DNA of 7,847 nucleotides from assembly GCA_030833685.1 (NCBI GenBank), contig JAURGS010000116.1, forward strand, positions 1-7,847, given 5' to 3'. The position numbers were made by a program, and so were the translations under genes. The stretch's first letter is position 1; every line of letters starts with the position of its first letter. Of the stretch, positions 1 through 5,762 are shown piece by piece. Source of the DNA: Rhodoferax sp. (GTDB lineage Bacteria; Pseudomonadota; Gammaproteobacteria; Burkholderiales; Burkholderiaceae_C). The notes beneath the pieces were generated by a model that ran no database searches, had not been told where the DNA came from, and worked only from the letters and a program-made list of their open reading frames with translations.

Positions 1-168
1 GCGAAAGTGAGCATGGCGCATGGTAGTGGAAGCAGGCGCGACGGTCACTTGGACGCATCGACTCCCAACAACATTGCTGCAAATGTGATCGTCAGGTGCG
101 AGCAACACCAACGTGCGGCTTGGATTTCAACACTTGCGTTTTTTCGGGCTTTGTCATGCAATTGACAG
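1..168. other. Left-edge region without a convincing gene
   Basis: I see no supported gene here. One + strand frame is open from the window edge to a TGA at 163-165, but the 54 residues it encodes resemble no family I know. A short inverted repeat TGTCA(152-156)-6 bases-TGACA(163-167) lies just before the terminator. It could be an operator half-site pair or a small RNA stem. The TTGACA at 162-167 matches a -35 hexamer, but no -10 hexamer sits at a normal distance from it. Confidence 0.4.
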
Positions 169-193
169 GGGCGCCCGGTCGGCGCCCTTTTTC
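169..193 (+). terminator. Intrinsic terminator directly upstream of the operon
   Basis: A perfect 7-bp stem, GGGCGCC (169-175) and GGCGCCC (181-187), closes a 5-base loop and is followed by five T residues and then C. It ends only about 25 bases before the first start codon of the Mo-hydroxylase/sox operon. It may end an upstream transcript from outside the window, or act as an attenuator in the operon leader. Confidence 0.75.
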
Positions 194-197
194 TAAT
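192..197 (+). promoter_or_regulatory. Possible -10 hexamer for the Mo-hydroxylase/sox operon
   Basis: TCTAAT matches the sigma-70 -10 consensus at five of six positions. It sits just after the terminator, at a distance that would give a very short leader of about 13-15 bases. No good -35 hexamer lies 16-18 bases upstream, because that stretch is the terminator stem itself. If this is the promoter, it probably needs an activator. Confidence 0.25.
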
Positions 198-217
198 CCC
201 TCACAGGCTTTATCAAC

Positions 218-721
218 ATGGCACAACTCAATGTCAATGGCAAGCTTCGCGAATTTGTCGCGGAGCCCGATACACCTCTTTTATGGGTGTTGCGTGAGCA
301 ACTCGGGCTCACAGGCACCAAATACGGTTGCGGTGTGGCGCAATGCGGCGCTTGCACCGTGCATATCGACGGCGTGGCCACACGCACTTGCGTGCGCCCG
401 GTCTCCACCGTAAGCCCCAAAGAAAAAGTGGTGACGATTGAAGGCCTCTCGCCCGACGGCTCTCATCCGGTGCAGCAGGCCTGGGCCAAGCTCGATGTGC
501 CCCAATGTGGTTATTGCCAAAGCGGCATGATCATGGCGGTAACTGCTTTGTTGCAAACCAAGCCTAATCCAAGCGACGAAGACATTAACGCGGCCATCAC
601 CAACATCTGTCGCTGCGGCACTTACAACCGTATTCGTGCTGCGATCAAGGTGGTGGCAGACGGCGGTAAAACAAAAAGTGCGCAGTTGTCGATTCAGCAT
701 GCTGACGGGAGCATCACATGA
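218..721 (+). CDS. 2Fe-2S subunit of a xanthine-oxidase-family Mo hydroxylase (IorA-like)
   Basis: This is the small iron-sulfur subunit of a molybdenum hydroxylase of the isoquinoline 1-oxidoreductase/aldehyde oxidoreductase type. It carries electrons from the Mo centre through two 2Fe-2S clusters. The 167 residues show a plant-type ferredoxin domain with C38, C43, C46 and C58 (YGCGVAQCGACT), then the helical domain with C97 and C100 (CGYCQSG) and C131 and C133 (NICRCGTYNRI). All eight cluster ligands are present, and the length fits the usual 150-170. It has no signal peptide, so it is probably exported folded with its Tat-bearing partner. The ATG at 218 is placed just before the conserved N-terminal beta strand; the upstream ACAGG is a weak ribosome binding site. 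The stop codon overlaps the next gene's ATG. The substrate cannot be read from this subunit. Confidence 0.95.
   Translation: MAQLNVNGKLREFVAEPDTPLLWVLREQLGLTGTKYGCGVAQCGACTVHIDGVATRTCVRPVSTVSPKEKVVTIEGLSPDGSHPVQQAWAKLDVPQCGYCQSGMIMAVTALLQTKPNPSDEDINAAITNICRCGTYNRIRAAIKVVADGGKTKSAQLSIQHADGSIT
707..711 (+). promoter_or_regulatory. Ribosome binding site for the Mo-binding subunit
   Basis: GGGAG lies six bases before the ATG at 718, inside the end of the preceding gene. It supports that start and the 4-base overlap. Confidence 0.6.
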
Positions 722-2904
722 AAGCAGCTGTTTCCAGATCCAAGCTTTCGCGCCGCCAATTCCTCGCCACCAGCAGCGCCGCAGCGGGTGGCTTGATGCT
801 TGGTTTTCATGTGCCCTTTGCGCACGCGCAAGGCCAGGGCATTAGCCCAGAAGTCAATGCCTGGGTGGTGATCAAGCCCGATGACACCGTGGTGATCCGG
901 GTGGCGCGCGCCGAGATGGGCCAGGGCACGCTCACCGGCCTGGCGCAAATCGTGGCCGAAGAGTTGGAGTGCGACTGGGCCCGCGTGACCGTAGAGCATC
1001 CAACGCCTGGGGCCAGCTTGGCGCGCAAACGCGTTTGGCGAAATTTCAACGCCACGGGTAGCCGGGGCGTGCGTGATTCCCAGGACTACATGCGCAAAGG
1101 GGGTGCAGCTGCGCGCATGATGCTGGTGCAGGCGGCTGCCGATGGCTGGGGTGTTGCAGCTGCTGAATGCATGGCAGCCAATGGTGTGATCACACACAAA
1201 CCCAGCGGGCGTCAAACCAGTTTTGGCAGTGTTGCGCAAGCGGCTGCCAAACTCACCGCGCCAGACCCGGCGACGATTGTTCTGAAAGACCCGCAGAGTT
1301 GGCGTCTCATCGGCAAGCGTATCGCGCGTCTGGATACCGTCAAAAAAACCATGGGAGCCCAGAATTACGGCATCGATGTGCAGCTGCCTGGCATGCTCAA
1401 TGCGGCTATCCGGGACTGCCCTGTTTTTGGTGGCAAAGTCAAGGGCTTCAACCCGGCGAGCATCGAGAAGCGCCCTGGCGTGAAAAAGGTGGTACAGGTT
1501 GGTGACAGCGCGGTCGCGGTGGTGGCAGACACCTGGTGGCGTGCCAAGACCGCACTCGAGGCCCTGGCTATTGACTGGGATCTCGGCGCCAATGCAGATG
1601 CGTCGACCGATTCGATGCGCGCAAAGATCCAAGAGGGGCTTGACGCCAAGGAGGCAGCACCGGGCAACAAGCAAGGTGATGCCAGTGCCACGCTGGCCAG
1701 TGCCGCACGCACGGTTGAGGCGGTGTACAGCTATCCTCATCTCAGCCACGCACCGCTGGAGCCGATGAACGCAACGGCCCGCTGGACACCAGAGCGCTGC
1801 GAAGTCTGGGTGCCCACCCAAAACGCCGAGGCCAGCCTGGCAGCCACGGCGGAGGCCGCGGGACTGCCGGCAGCGCAGTGTGAGGTCTACCAGGAATACC
1901 TTGGTGGCGGCTTTGGCCGACGCGCGCGCAATGACTTCGTGAGCCAGGCGGTGGCCATTGCCAAGATGATGCCGGGCACGCCAATCAAATTACTGTGGAC
2001 GCGCGAGGAGGACATGACGCATGGCTTCTTTCACCCCATCAGCCAGTGCAAATTGCGCGCTGGCCTGGACGAGCAAGGTAACCTGACAGCTTTGCACATG
2101 CGAATTGCCGGGCAATCCATTCTGGCTACGGTGGCGCCCCAGTCCATTCGCAACGGCCTGGATCGCACGGTATTCCAGGGCCTGGACCAATCGGGGCCTG
2201 AAGGGACTTTTGGCTACGACGTACCGCACCTGCTGATTGACCATGCCATGCGTAACACCCATGTGCCCGCAGGTTTCTGGCGCGGTGTGAACCTGAACCA
2301 GAACGCGATCTACGTCGAGTGCTTTATCGACGAACTGGCGCACGCCAGCAAACAAGATCCCCTGGCTTTCAGGCGCAAGCTGCTGGCAAAAAGCCCCAAG
2401 CATTTGGCTGTGCTCAACAAGGTCGCTGAAAAAGTCGGTTGGGACACGCCGGCGCCCTCGGGTGTGCACCGGGGCCTGGCACAGATCATGGGTTTTGGCA
2501 GCTACGTAGCAGCCTGCGCGGAGGTATCGGTCAGTGATGACGGCTGGCTCAAGATCCATCGCATCGTCGCAGCCACCGACCCAGGACACGCGGTGAACAT
2601 TCAGCAAATCGAAGCCCAGGTCGAAGGCTCTTTTGTCTACGGCCTGTCTGCAGCGCTGTACGGCGAGATCACGGTCAGCAATGGCGCTGTGGTGCAGAAG
2701 AACTTCGATACCTATCCGGTCATGCGCATCAATGACATGCCCAAGGTCGAGACGCATGTGGTGCCATCAGGCGGTTTCTGGGGCGGGGTTGGCGAGCCGA
2801 CGATTGCGGTGGCAGCGCCGGCCGTGCTCAATGCCATTTTTGCGGCCACAGGCAAGCGTATTCGAGACCTGCCACTTAAGCATCACAGCCTGAAAAAGGC
2901 ATGA
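718..2904 (+). CDS. Molybdopterin-binding subunit of a xanthine-oxidase-family hydroxylase (IorB-like)
   Basis: This is the large catalytic subunit that binds the Mo-pterin cofactor and oxidises a C-H bond, typically of an N-heterocycle or aldehyde, using water. The 728-residue length fits IorB-type periplasmic subunits. An N-terminal Tat signal is clear: SRRQFL at residues 11-16, an Ala/Gly-rich core, then AHA-Q near 38. Cofactor-site motifs are intact: GGGFGRR at 396-402, GFWRGV near 519-524, DPGHAVN at 621-627, and GVGEP with the catalytic Glu at residue 693. The C-terminus (AAPAVLNAIFAATGKRIRDLPL region) is complete. No FAD subunit is encoded nearby, so electrons probably go to cytochrome c. 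The gene overlaps the 2Fe-2S gene upstream and soxX downstream by ATGA. Family assignment is firm; substrate is unknown. The sox genes suggest, but do not prove, a sulfur-related role. Confidence 0.94.
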   Translation: MKAAVSRSKLSRRQFLATSSAAAGGLMLGFHVPFAHAQGQGISPEVNAWVVIKPDDTVVIRVARAEMGQGTLTGLAQIVAEELECDWARVTVEHPTPGASLARKRVWRNFNATGSRGVRDSQDYMRKGGAAARMMLVQAAADGWGVAAAECMAANGVITHKPSGRQTSFGSVAQAAAKLTAPDPATIVLKDPQSWRLIGKRIARLDTVKKTMGAQNYGIDVQLPGMLNAAIRDCPVFGGKVKGFNPASIEKRPGVKKVVQVGDSAVAVVADTWWRAKTALEALAIDWDLGANADASTDSMRAKIQEGLDAKEAAPGNKQGDASATLASAARTVEAVYSYPHLSHAPLEPMNATARWTPERCEVWVPTQNAEASLAATAEAAGLPAAQCEVYQEYLGGGFGRRARNDFVSQAVAIAKMMPGTPIKLLWTREEDMTHGFFHPISQCKLRAGLDEQGNLTALHMRIAGQSILATVAPQSIRNGLDRTVFQGLDQSGPEGTFGYDVPHLLIDHAMRNTHVPAGFWRGVNLNQNAIYVECFIDELAHASKQDPLAFRRKLLAKSPKHLAVLNKVAEKVGWDTPAPSGVHRGLAQIMGFGSYVAACAEVSVSDDGWLKIHRIVAATDPGHAVNIQQIEAQVEGSFVYGLSAALYGEITVSNGAVVQKNFDTYPVMRINDMPKVETHVVPSGGFWGGVGEPTIAVAAPAVLNAIFAATGKRIRDLPLKHHSLKKA

Positions 2905-3386
2905 CGGCAACAGGGTATGACCGTCGTGGGCGGCTGGCTGACTGGCCTGCCCGAGTTTCACGGTTTGTGCCCGCACTGGCTGTGGTGCTTGCCAGCATGA
3001 TGTCCTCGTCGCTGCAGGCCCAAGATAGCGGCCCAAGCGGGCTGGCTGAGCCGTTGACAACGGTTCCAGGGGACGCTGCGCGGGGGCGTCAGCTGGTGGC
3101 TAACCGATCGCTCAGCTTGTGTTTGTTGTGCCACAAAGGACCCGTGCCAGAGGTAGCCTTCCAGGGCGACTTGGCGCCCGATCTGGCCGGCGCCGGGGCT
3201 CGCAACACGGCCGCACAACTCAGGCAGCGTCTGGTGGACTCGCGTACGATCAATCCCGCGAGCATCATGCCAGCCTACCACGTGGCGCAAGGCTTTAACC
3301 GGGTGGCCAGCAATTGGCAAGGCAAGACGATTCTGGACGCCCAGGACATTGAAGACCTGATTGCTTATTTGATGACCTTGAAATGA
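2901..3386 (+). CDS. soxX: Sulfur oxidation c-type cytochrome SoxX
   Basis: SoxX is the monohaem subunit of the periplasmic SoxXA complex, which oxidatively attaches thiosulfate or a similar sulfur compound to the Cys of the SoxYZ carrier. The 161 residues include a hydrophobic signal segment at about 21-38 ending SLQA-Q, and one haem motif CLLCH at 74-78. The likely axial Met is M123 in the SoxX-typical IMPAY. The C-terminus (GKTILDAQDIEDLIAYLMTLK region) is characteristic of SoxX. The n-region before the signal core is long, about 20 residues. The ATG at 2901 is kept because it overlaps the stop of the Mo subunit and the next ATG would lose the signal core. The gene ends in an ATGA overlap with soxY. 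Confidence 0.93.
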   Translation: MTATGYDRRGRLADWPARVSRFVPALAVVLASMMSSSLQAQDSGPSGLAEPLTTVPGDAARGRQLVANRSLSLCLLCHKGPVPEVAFQGDLAPDLAGAGARNTAAQLRQRLVDSRTINPASIMPAYHVAQGFNRVASNWQGKTILDAQDIEDLIAYLMTLK

Positions 3387-3865
3387 ACGGGCAAAGACAA
3401 CTGCAAACCTACTCGATGGGGCAACGCCGAGAGTTGATTAAAAGCGGCCTGGCCGCTGGTGCATGGCTTTGGGTGGGCCCGGCGCTTGCCAATAGCGACG
3501 AACTTCGCGCCGCCATTTCGGCTTTCACGCTCGGGGCGCCAATGCGCCAGGGGCGTATCGTGCTCGATATTTCACCGATTGTGGATAACGGCAATACCGT
3601 GCCAATGACTATCAGCGTTGAAAGCCCGATGACCGCTGCCGATCACGTCACAGACATTGCTGTGTTCAGCGAGCGCAACCCCAGGCGCGAGGTGGTTCAG
3701 TTCAAATTGACACCGCGCAGCGGCAAGGCTGTGGTGGCCACCCGGATTCGTCTTGCGACCACGCAGGATGTGGTGGCCTTGGCGCGCATGAGTGATGGCA
3801 GCTTTTGGGTCCATACGGTGAATGTGAATGTGTCGATTGCGGCCTGTCTGGAAGCGCTGACATGA
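3383..3865 (+). CDS. soxY: SoxY-type sulfur carrier, variant C-terminus (no GGCGG)
   Basis: SoxY is the carrier subunit whose C-terminal Cys holds the sulfur substrate while the other Sox enzymes act on it. The 160 residues begin with a Tat-like signal, QRRELIKSG around residues 14-22, followed by a hydrophobic stretch and cleavage near ALA-N at 36/37. The mature part, about 124 residues, is the all-beta SoxY fold with the typical PIVDNGNTVP segment near 65-74. The odd part is the end. Canonical SoxY ends in GGCGG, but here the last residues are SIAACLEALT, with the only Cys at 155 followed by five residues. No frameshift explains this, because the stop is part of the ATGA overlap with soxZ. 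A second in-frame ATG at residue 12 (3416) is an alternative start that keeps the signal. The family call is firm; canonical thiosulfate carrying is less certain. Confidence 0.88.
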   Translation: MNGQRQLQTYSMGQRRELIKSGLAAGAWLWVGPALANSDELRAAISAFTLGAPMRQGRIVLDISPIVDNGNTVPMTISVESPMTAADHVTDIAVFSERNPRREVVQFKLTPRSGKAVVATRIRLATTQDVVALARMSDGSFWVHTVNVNVSIAACLEALT

Positions 3866-4188
3866 GCGCGGCGCGCACACTCATCAAGGCACCTTCCAGT
3901 GCCAAATCTGGCGAGATCATCGAGATTCACGCCACCATCGGACACGACATGGAAACAGGGTTTCGACCTGGTGATGACGGCAAGATCCTGCCCAGAAACA
4001 TCATCACCGTGTTCACCTGCCATTACAACGATGAGCTGGTATTTGAAGCCAGGCTGTTTCAGGCCGTGGCATCGAACCCTTACATCGCGTTTTACACGCT
4101 CGCCACAGTCAGTGGGACTTTGCGTTTGACCTGGCTGGGGGACCGGGGGTTTCAACACACAAAAGAGCTCACGTTGCAGGTGGTATGA
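3862..4188 (+). CDS. soxZ: SoxZ, partner of the SoxY carrier
   Basis: SoxZ pairs with SoxY and is carried through the Tat system with it, having no signal of its own. The 108 residues match the usual length of about 100-110. Family features are IKAP near residues 8-11, the HDMETGFRPGDDGK stretch near 28-41 followed by PRNIITVF, and a C-terminal beta strand run with WLGDRG near 91-96. A longer in-frame start at 3805 exists, but it lies inside soxY. The ATG at 3862 is preferred because it forms the same ATGA overlap seen at every junction and has GGAAG (3850-3854) seven bases upstream. It ends in an ATGA overlap with soxA. Confidence 0.93.
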   Translation: MSAARTLIKAPSSAKSGEIIEIHATIGHDMETGFRPGDDGKILPRNIITVFTCHYNDELVFEARLFQAVASNPYIAFYTLATVSGTLRLTWLGDRGFQHTKELTLQVV

Positions 4189-4985
4189 CCCGAGGGCTGC
4201 GCAACCTGGTCATTAGCGCGCTGGCCTGTGTGGTCCTGACGGTCAGTGCGTCTGACGCCCGGCATACCGATGCCCAGGCTCGCCGCTCTGGCGCGACTTA
4301 TATGAGCAGGAGTCTGCAGGCAATGCAGTCAGACCCAGCGATCAACCCGGCCATGCTGTGGGTCAAACAGGGCGAGGAACTATGGCGCGCAAGCGCACAA
4401 GCGGGTGATCAGGCGAGCTCAAGCTGTAGCGCCTGCCATGGTGATGCCAGCCTCAGCATGCAGGGTGTGGCAACGCGGTACCCCGCCTTTGATGAAGGCT
4501 TGCAGCACCCGGTCAATCTGGCCCAGCGTGTCAACCAGTGCCGCATCAAGCACCAGAAGCGTGAGCCGTGGCGTTTGGAAGGCACCGAGTTGCTCGCTGT
4601 GGAGAGCTATGTTGCGTTTCAATCGCGCGGCATGCCGGTCAAGCCAGTGCAGGATGACCGACTCAAGTCCTTTGTGCAGCGTGGTGCCCAGCGCTATGGG
4701 CAGCGGCTGGGGCAGATCAATCTGTCCTGTGCGCAATGCCATGATGAGCGCGCTGGTCTGAGGCTTGGTGGCAACCTGATTCCACAGGCGCACCCAACGG
4801 GGTACCCGCTATACCGTCTGGAGTGGCAGAGCGTCGGCTCGCTGCAGAGAAGGATTCGCAACTGCATGACTGGGGTGCGCGCGCAGCCATTCCCTTTGGG
4901 CGCAACCGAGTTGTTGGAGCTGGAGTTATTCCTTGCCGACCGCTCAGCTGGCATGCCGCTGGAAGCGCCCGGGGTCCGACCCTGA
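4185..4985 (+). CDS. soxA: Dihaem cytochrome SoxA
   Basis: SoxA is the catalytic subunit of SoxXA; it forms the bond between the sulfur substrate and the SoxY Cys in the periplasm. The 266 residues include a signal peptide (hydrophobic core about 8-21) and two cytochrome domains. Haem motifs are CSACH at 81-85 and CAQCH at 182-186. C119 in RVNQCR is the expected axial Cys of haem 1. C227 in RNCMTGVRAQP is the expected active-site Cys and haem 2 ligand, with R232 beside it. This is the two-haem form; some species lack the first haem. All key residues are intact, so the complex should be functional. It starts by ATGA overlap with soxZ. No terminator follows within the next 94 bases, so the downstream small gene is probably cotranscribed. 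Confidence 0.94.
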   Translation: MTRGLRNLVISALACVVLTVSASDARHTDAQARRSGATYMSRSLQAMQSDPAINPAMLWVKQGEELWRASAQAGDQASSSCSACHGDASLSMQGVATRYPAFDEGLQHPVNLAQRVNQCRIKHQKREPWRLEGTELLAVESYVAFQSRGMPVKPVQDDRLKSFVQRGAQRYGQRLGQINLSCAQCHDERAGLRLGGNLIPQAHPTGYPLYRLEWQSVGSLQRRIRNCMTGVRAQPFPLGATELLELELFLADRSAGMPLEAPGVRP

Positions 4986-5079
4986 GGCCAGAGAAACCAC
5001 ACGCCTCAGTCAGCTAATGGCCCTGGCCTACACTGCCGTTGCCGATTTGGCAGAACCCTTGATCACACTGGAGAGCCTT

Positions 5080-5319
5080 ATGAACCTTCGAATCCTTGCA
5101 GCCGGGCTGGTTTTGGCCAGTTCCTCCGCCATGGCCGCTCATTGCCCAGCTGACATGAAGAAAATTGACGCGGCCTTGGCTGCCAAACCCGCGCTGAGCG
5201 AAGCGCAAATGACTGAGGTCAAAAAACATCGTGCCGACGGTGAGGCGCTGCACAAAGCCGGCAAACACAAGGAGTCCGTGGACACCCTGGGCAAAGCCAT
5301 GAAACTGCTGAAAATCTGA
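5080..5319 (+). CDS. Small secreted protein with one Cys, function unknown
   Basis: I do not recognise a named family. The 79 residues begin with a clear signal peptide, MNLRILAAGLVLASSSAMA, cut near 19/20. The mature protein of about 60 residues starts AHCPADMKKID and contains one Cys (C22). The rest is helical and Lys/Ala-rich, ending in a TPR-like half repeat (HRADGEALHKAGKHKES). The start at 5080 has GGAG (5070-5073) six bases upstream. An in-frame extension to 4933 overlaps soxA and would bury the signal peptide, so it is rejected. It lies 94 bases after soxA with no terminator between and a strong one after it, so it is probably the last gene of the operon. A role as accessory to SoxXA or SoxYZ is only inference. 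Confidence 0.8.
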   Translation: MNLRILAAGLVLASSSAMAAHCPADMKKIDAALAAKPALSEAQMTEVKKHRADGEALHKAGKHKESVDTLGKAMKLLKI

Positions 5320-5337
5320 CGCAGGTATCAAAGCGTC

Positions 5338-5368
5338 AAGCCTCCGCATCTGCGGAGGCTTTTTTTTT
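5338..5368 (+). terminator. Strong intrinsic terminator closing the operon
   Basis: A perfect 10-bp stem, AAGCCTCCGC (5338-5347) and GCGGAGGCTT (5352-5361), closes a 4-base ATCT loop. A run of nine T residues covers 5360-5368. It begins 18 bases after the stop of the 79-residue gene. The A residues are too few to make it clearly two-way. Confidence 0.95.
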
Positions 5369-5534
5369 GCTTATCTCAACCCTGAAAAAGGGCCTGGGTG
5401 CTCCAGACCGGCCAGACGAGTTCTGTCGCAAGACGAGTGGGGTTGATGATTGTCAACCAGCCCCTGTTTAGTCCACCAGAGTGACTTGCGCGATTGTGTT
5501 CTCGCGCCAACAATGCTGGCAAGGAGGGCAAAAC
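5369..5534 (+). promoter_or_regulatory. Leader of the 44-residue gene, with inverted and direct repeats
   Basis: This noncoding stretch holds the direct repeat AGACGAG (5414-5420 and 5431-5437). It also holds a 6-bp inverted repeat GGTTGA (5441-5446)/TCAACC (5453-5458) and a 6-bp hairpin GCGCGA (5488-5493)/TCGCGC (5502-5507). TTGTCA at 5450-5455 resembles a -35 hexamer and overlaps the first inverted repeat, but no good -10 is found at a suitable distance. The promoter of the small downstream gene probably lies here. Confidence 0.3.
5521..5527 (+). promoter_or_regulatory. Perfect Shine-Dalgarno of the 44-residue gene
   Basis: AAGGAGG is a full match to the anti-16S sequence, seven bases before the ATG at 5535. 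It is the best ribosome binding site in the window, and it fixes that start over the in-frame ATG at 5481. Confidence 0.8.
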
Positions 5535-5669
5535 ATGAAAACCGATCTGGTTCTGGTACTGGCCTACGGCGCCGTGTTGGCCTTGATCGTTTTGGCTGCC
5601 GCGTTTGGCAACACGTCTTATCTGGACGCGGGTGTGGCGGCTGACCTGTCTTTCGCGCACATGCGTTGA
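5535..5669 (+). CDS. Small single-span membrane protein, function unknown
   Basis: The 44 residues begin MKTDLVLVLAYGAVLALIV. A single hydrophobic span runs from about residue 5 to 22, followed by a polar tail of about 20 residues ending FAHMR. The perfect AAGGAGG upstream is the main reason to believe it is translated. It sits alone on the + strand between the sox operon terminator and a convergent membrane protein gene. I recognise no family and cannot give a function. Confidence 0.6.
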   Translation: MKTDLVLVLAYGAVLALIVLAAAFGNTSYLDAGVAADLSFAHMR

Positions 5670-5690
5670 CACCTTTGTCTTTTGTAGATT

Positions 5691-5703
5691 GCCGCCCGGC
5701 GGC
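5691..5703. repeat. Short GC hairpin between convergent genes
   Basis: GCCGC (5691-5695) and GCGGC (5699-5703) form a 5-bp stem with a 3-base loop in the gap between the + strand 44-residue gene and the - strand DUF4395 gene. No T run follows on either strand, so it is not a convincing terminator. The rest of the gap (5670-5762) holds nothing else I can support. Confidence 0.3.
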
Positions 5704-5762
5704 CTCGTGCTTGAGAACGAGTCACCGCGTCGCCGAAGGGCTCGCTTTTAGGATTGCCCGAT

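Noticed and set aside
1..165. Open + strand frame from the left edge to a TGA just before the terminator, as the 3' end of a gene
   Set aside because: The 54 residues look like no known family, with odd composition, and a frame this long can stay open by chance. The nearness of the terminator is suggestive but not enough.
1..193. Molybdenum-cofactor or other riboswitch before the Mo hydroxylase
   Set aside because: A terminator in a leader made this tempting, but I could not find a recognisable aptamer core by eye. A covariance-model search would decide.
694..1821. 375-residue open frame on the - strand inside the Mo subunit gene
   Set aside because: It is antisense to a clearly conserved protein, has Cys/His/Arg-rich shadow composition and matches no family. 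The same holds for the 255-residue - strand frame at 1990-2757.
3805..3861. Longer soxZ start
   Set aside because: It would add 19 residues overlapping soxY; the ATGA overlap at 3862 with a GGAAG site matches all other junctions and the family length.
3833..3865. Frameshift as the cause of the missing GGCGG in SoxY
   Set aside because: The frame is intact to the stop, the single Cys is kept near the end, and the stop takes part in the regular ATGA overlap with soxZ.
4933..5079. Longer start for the 79-residue secreted protein
   Set aside because: The extension overlaps soxA and buries an evident signal peptide; the ATG at 5080 has its own GGAG site.
5080..5319. Naming the small protein SoxK (SoxAX-binding protein)
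   Set aside because: Size and position after soxA fit loosely, but I see no sequence match I could defend.
5670..5762. Bidirectional terminator between the convergent genes
   Set aside because: Small hairpins exist (5691-5703, and CGAG/CTCG pairing around 5718-5744), but none has a proper stem plus T run.
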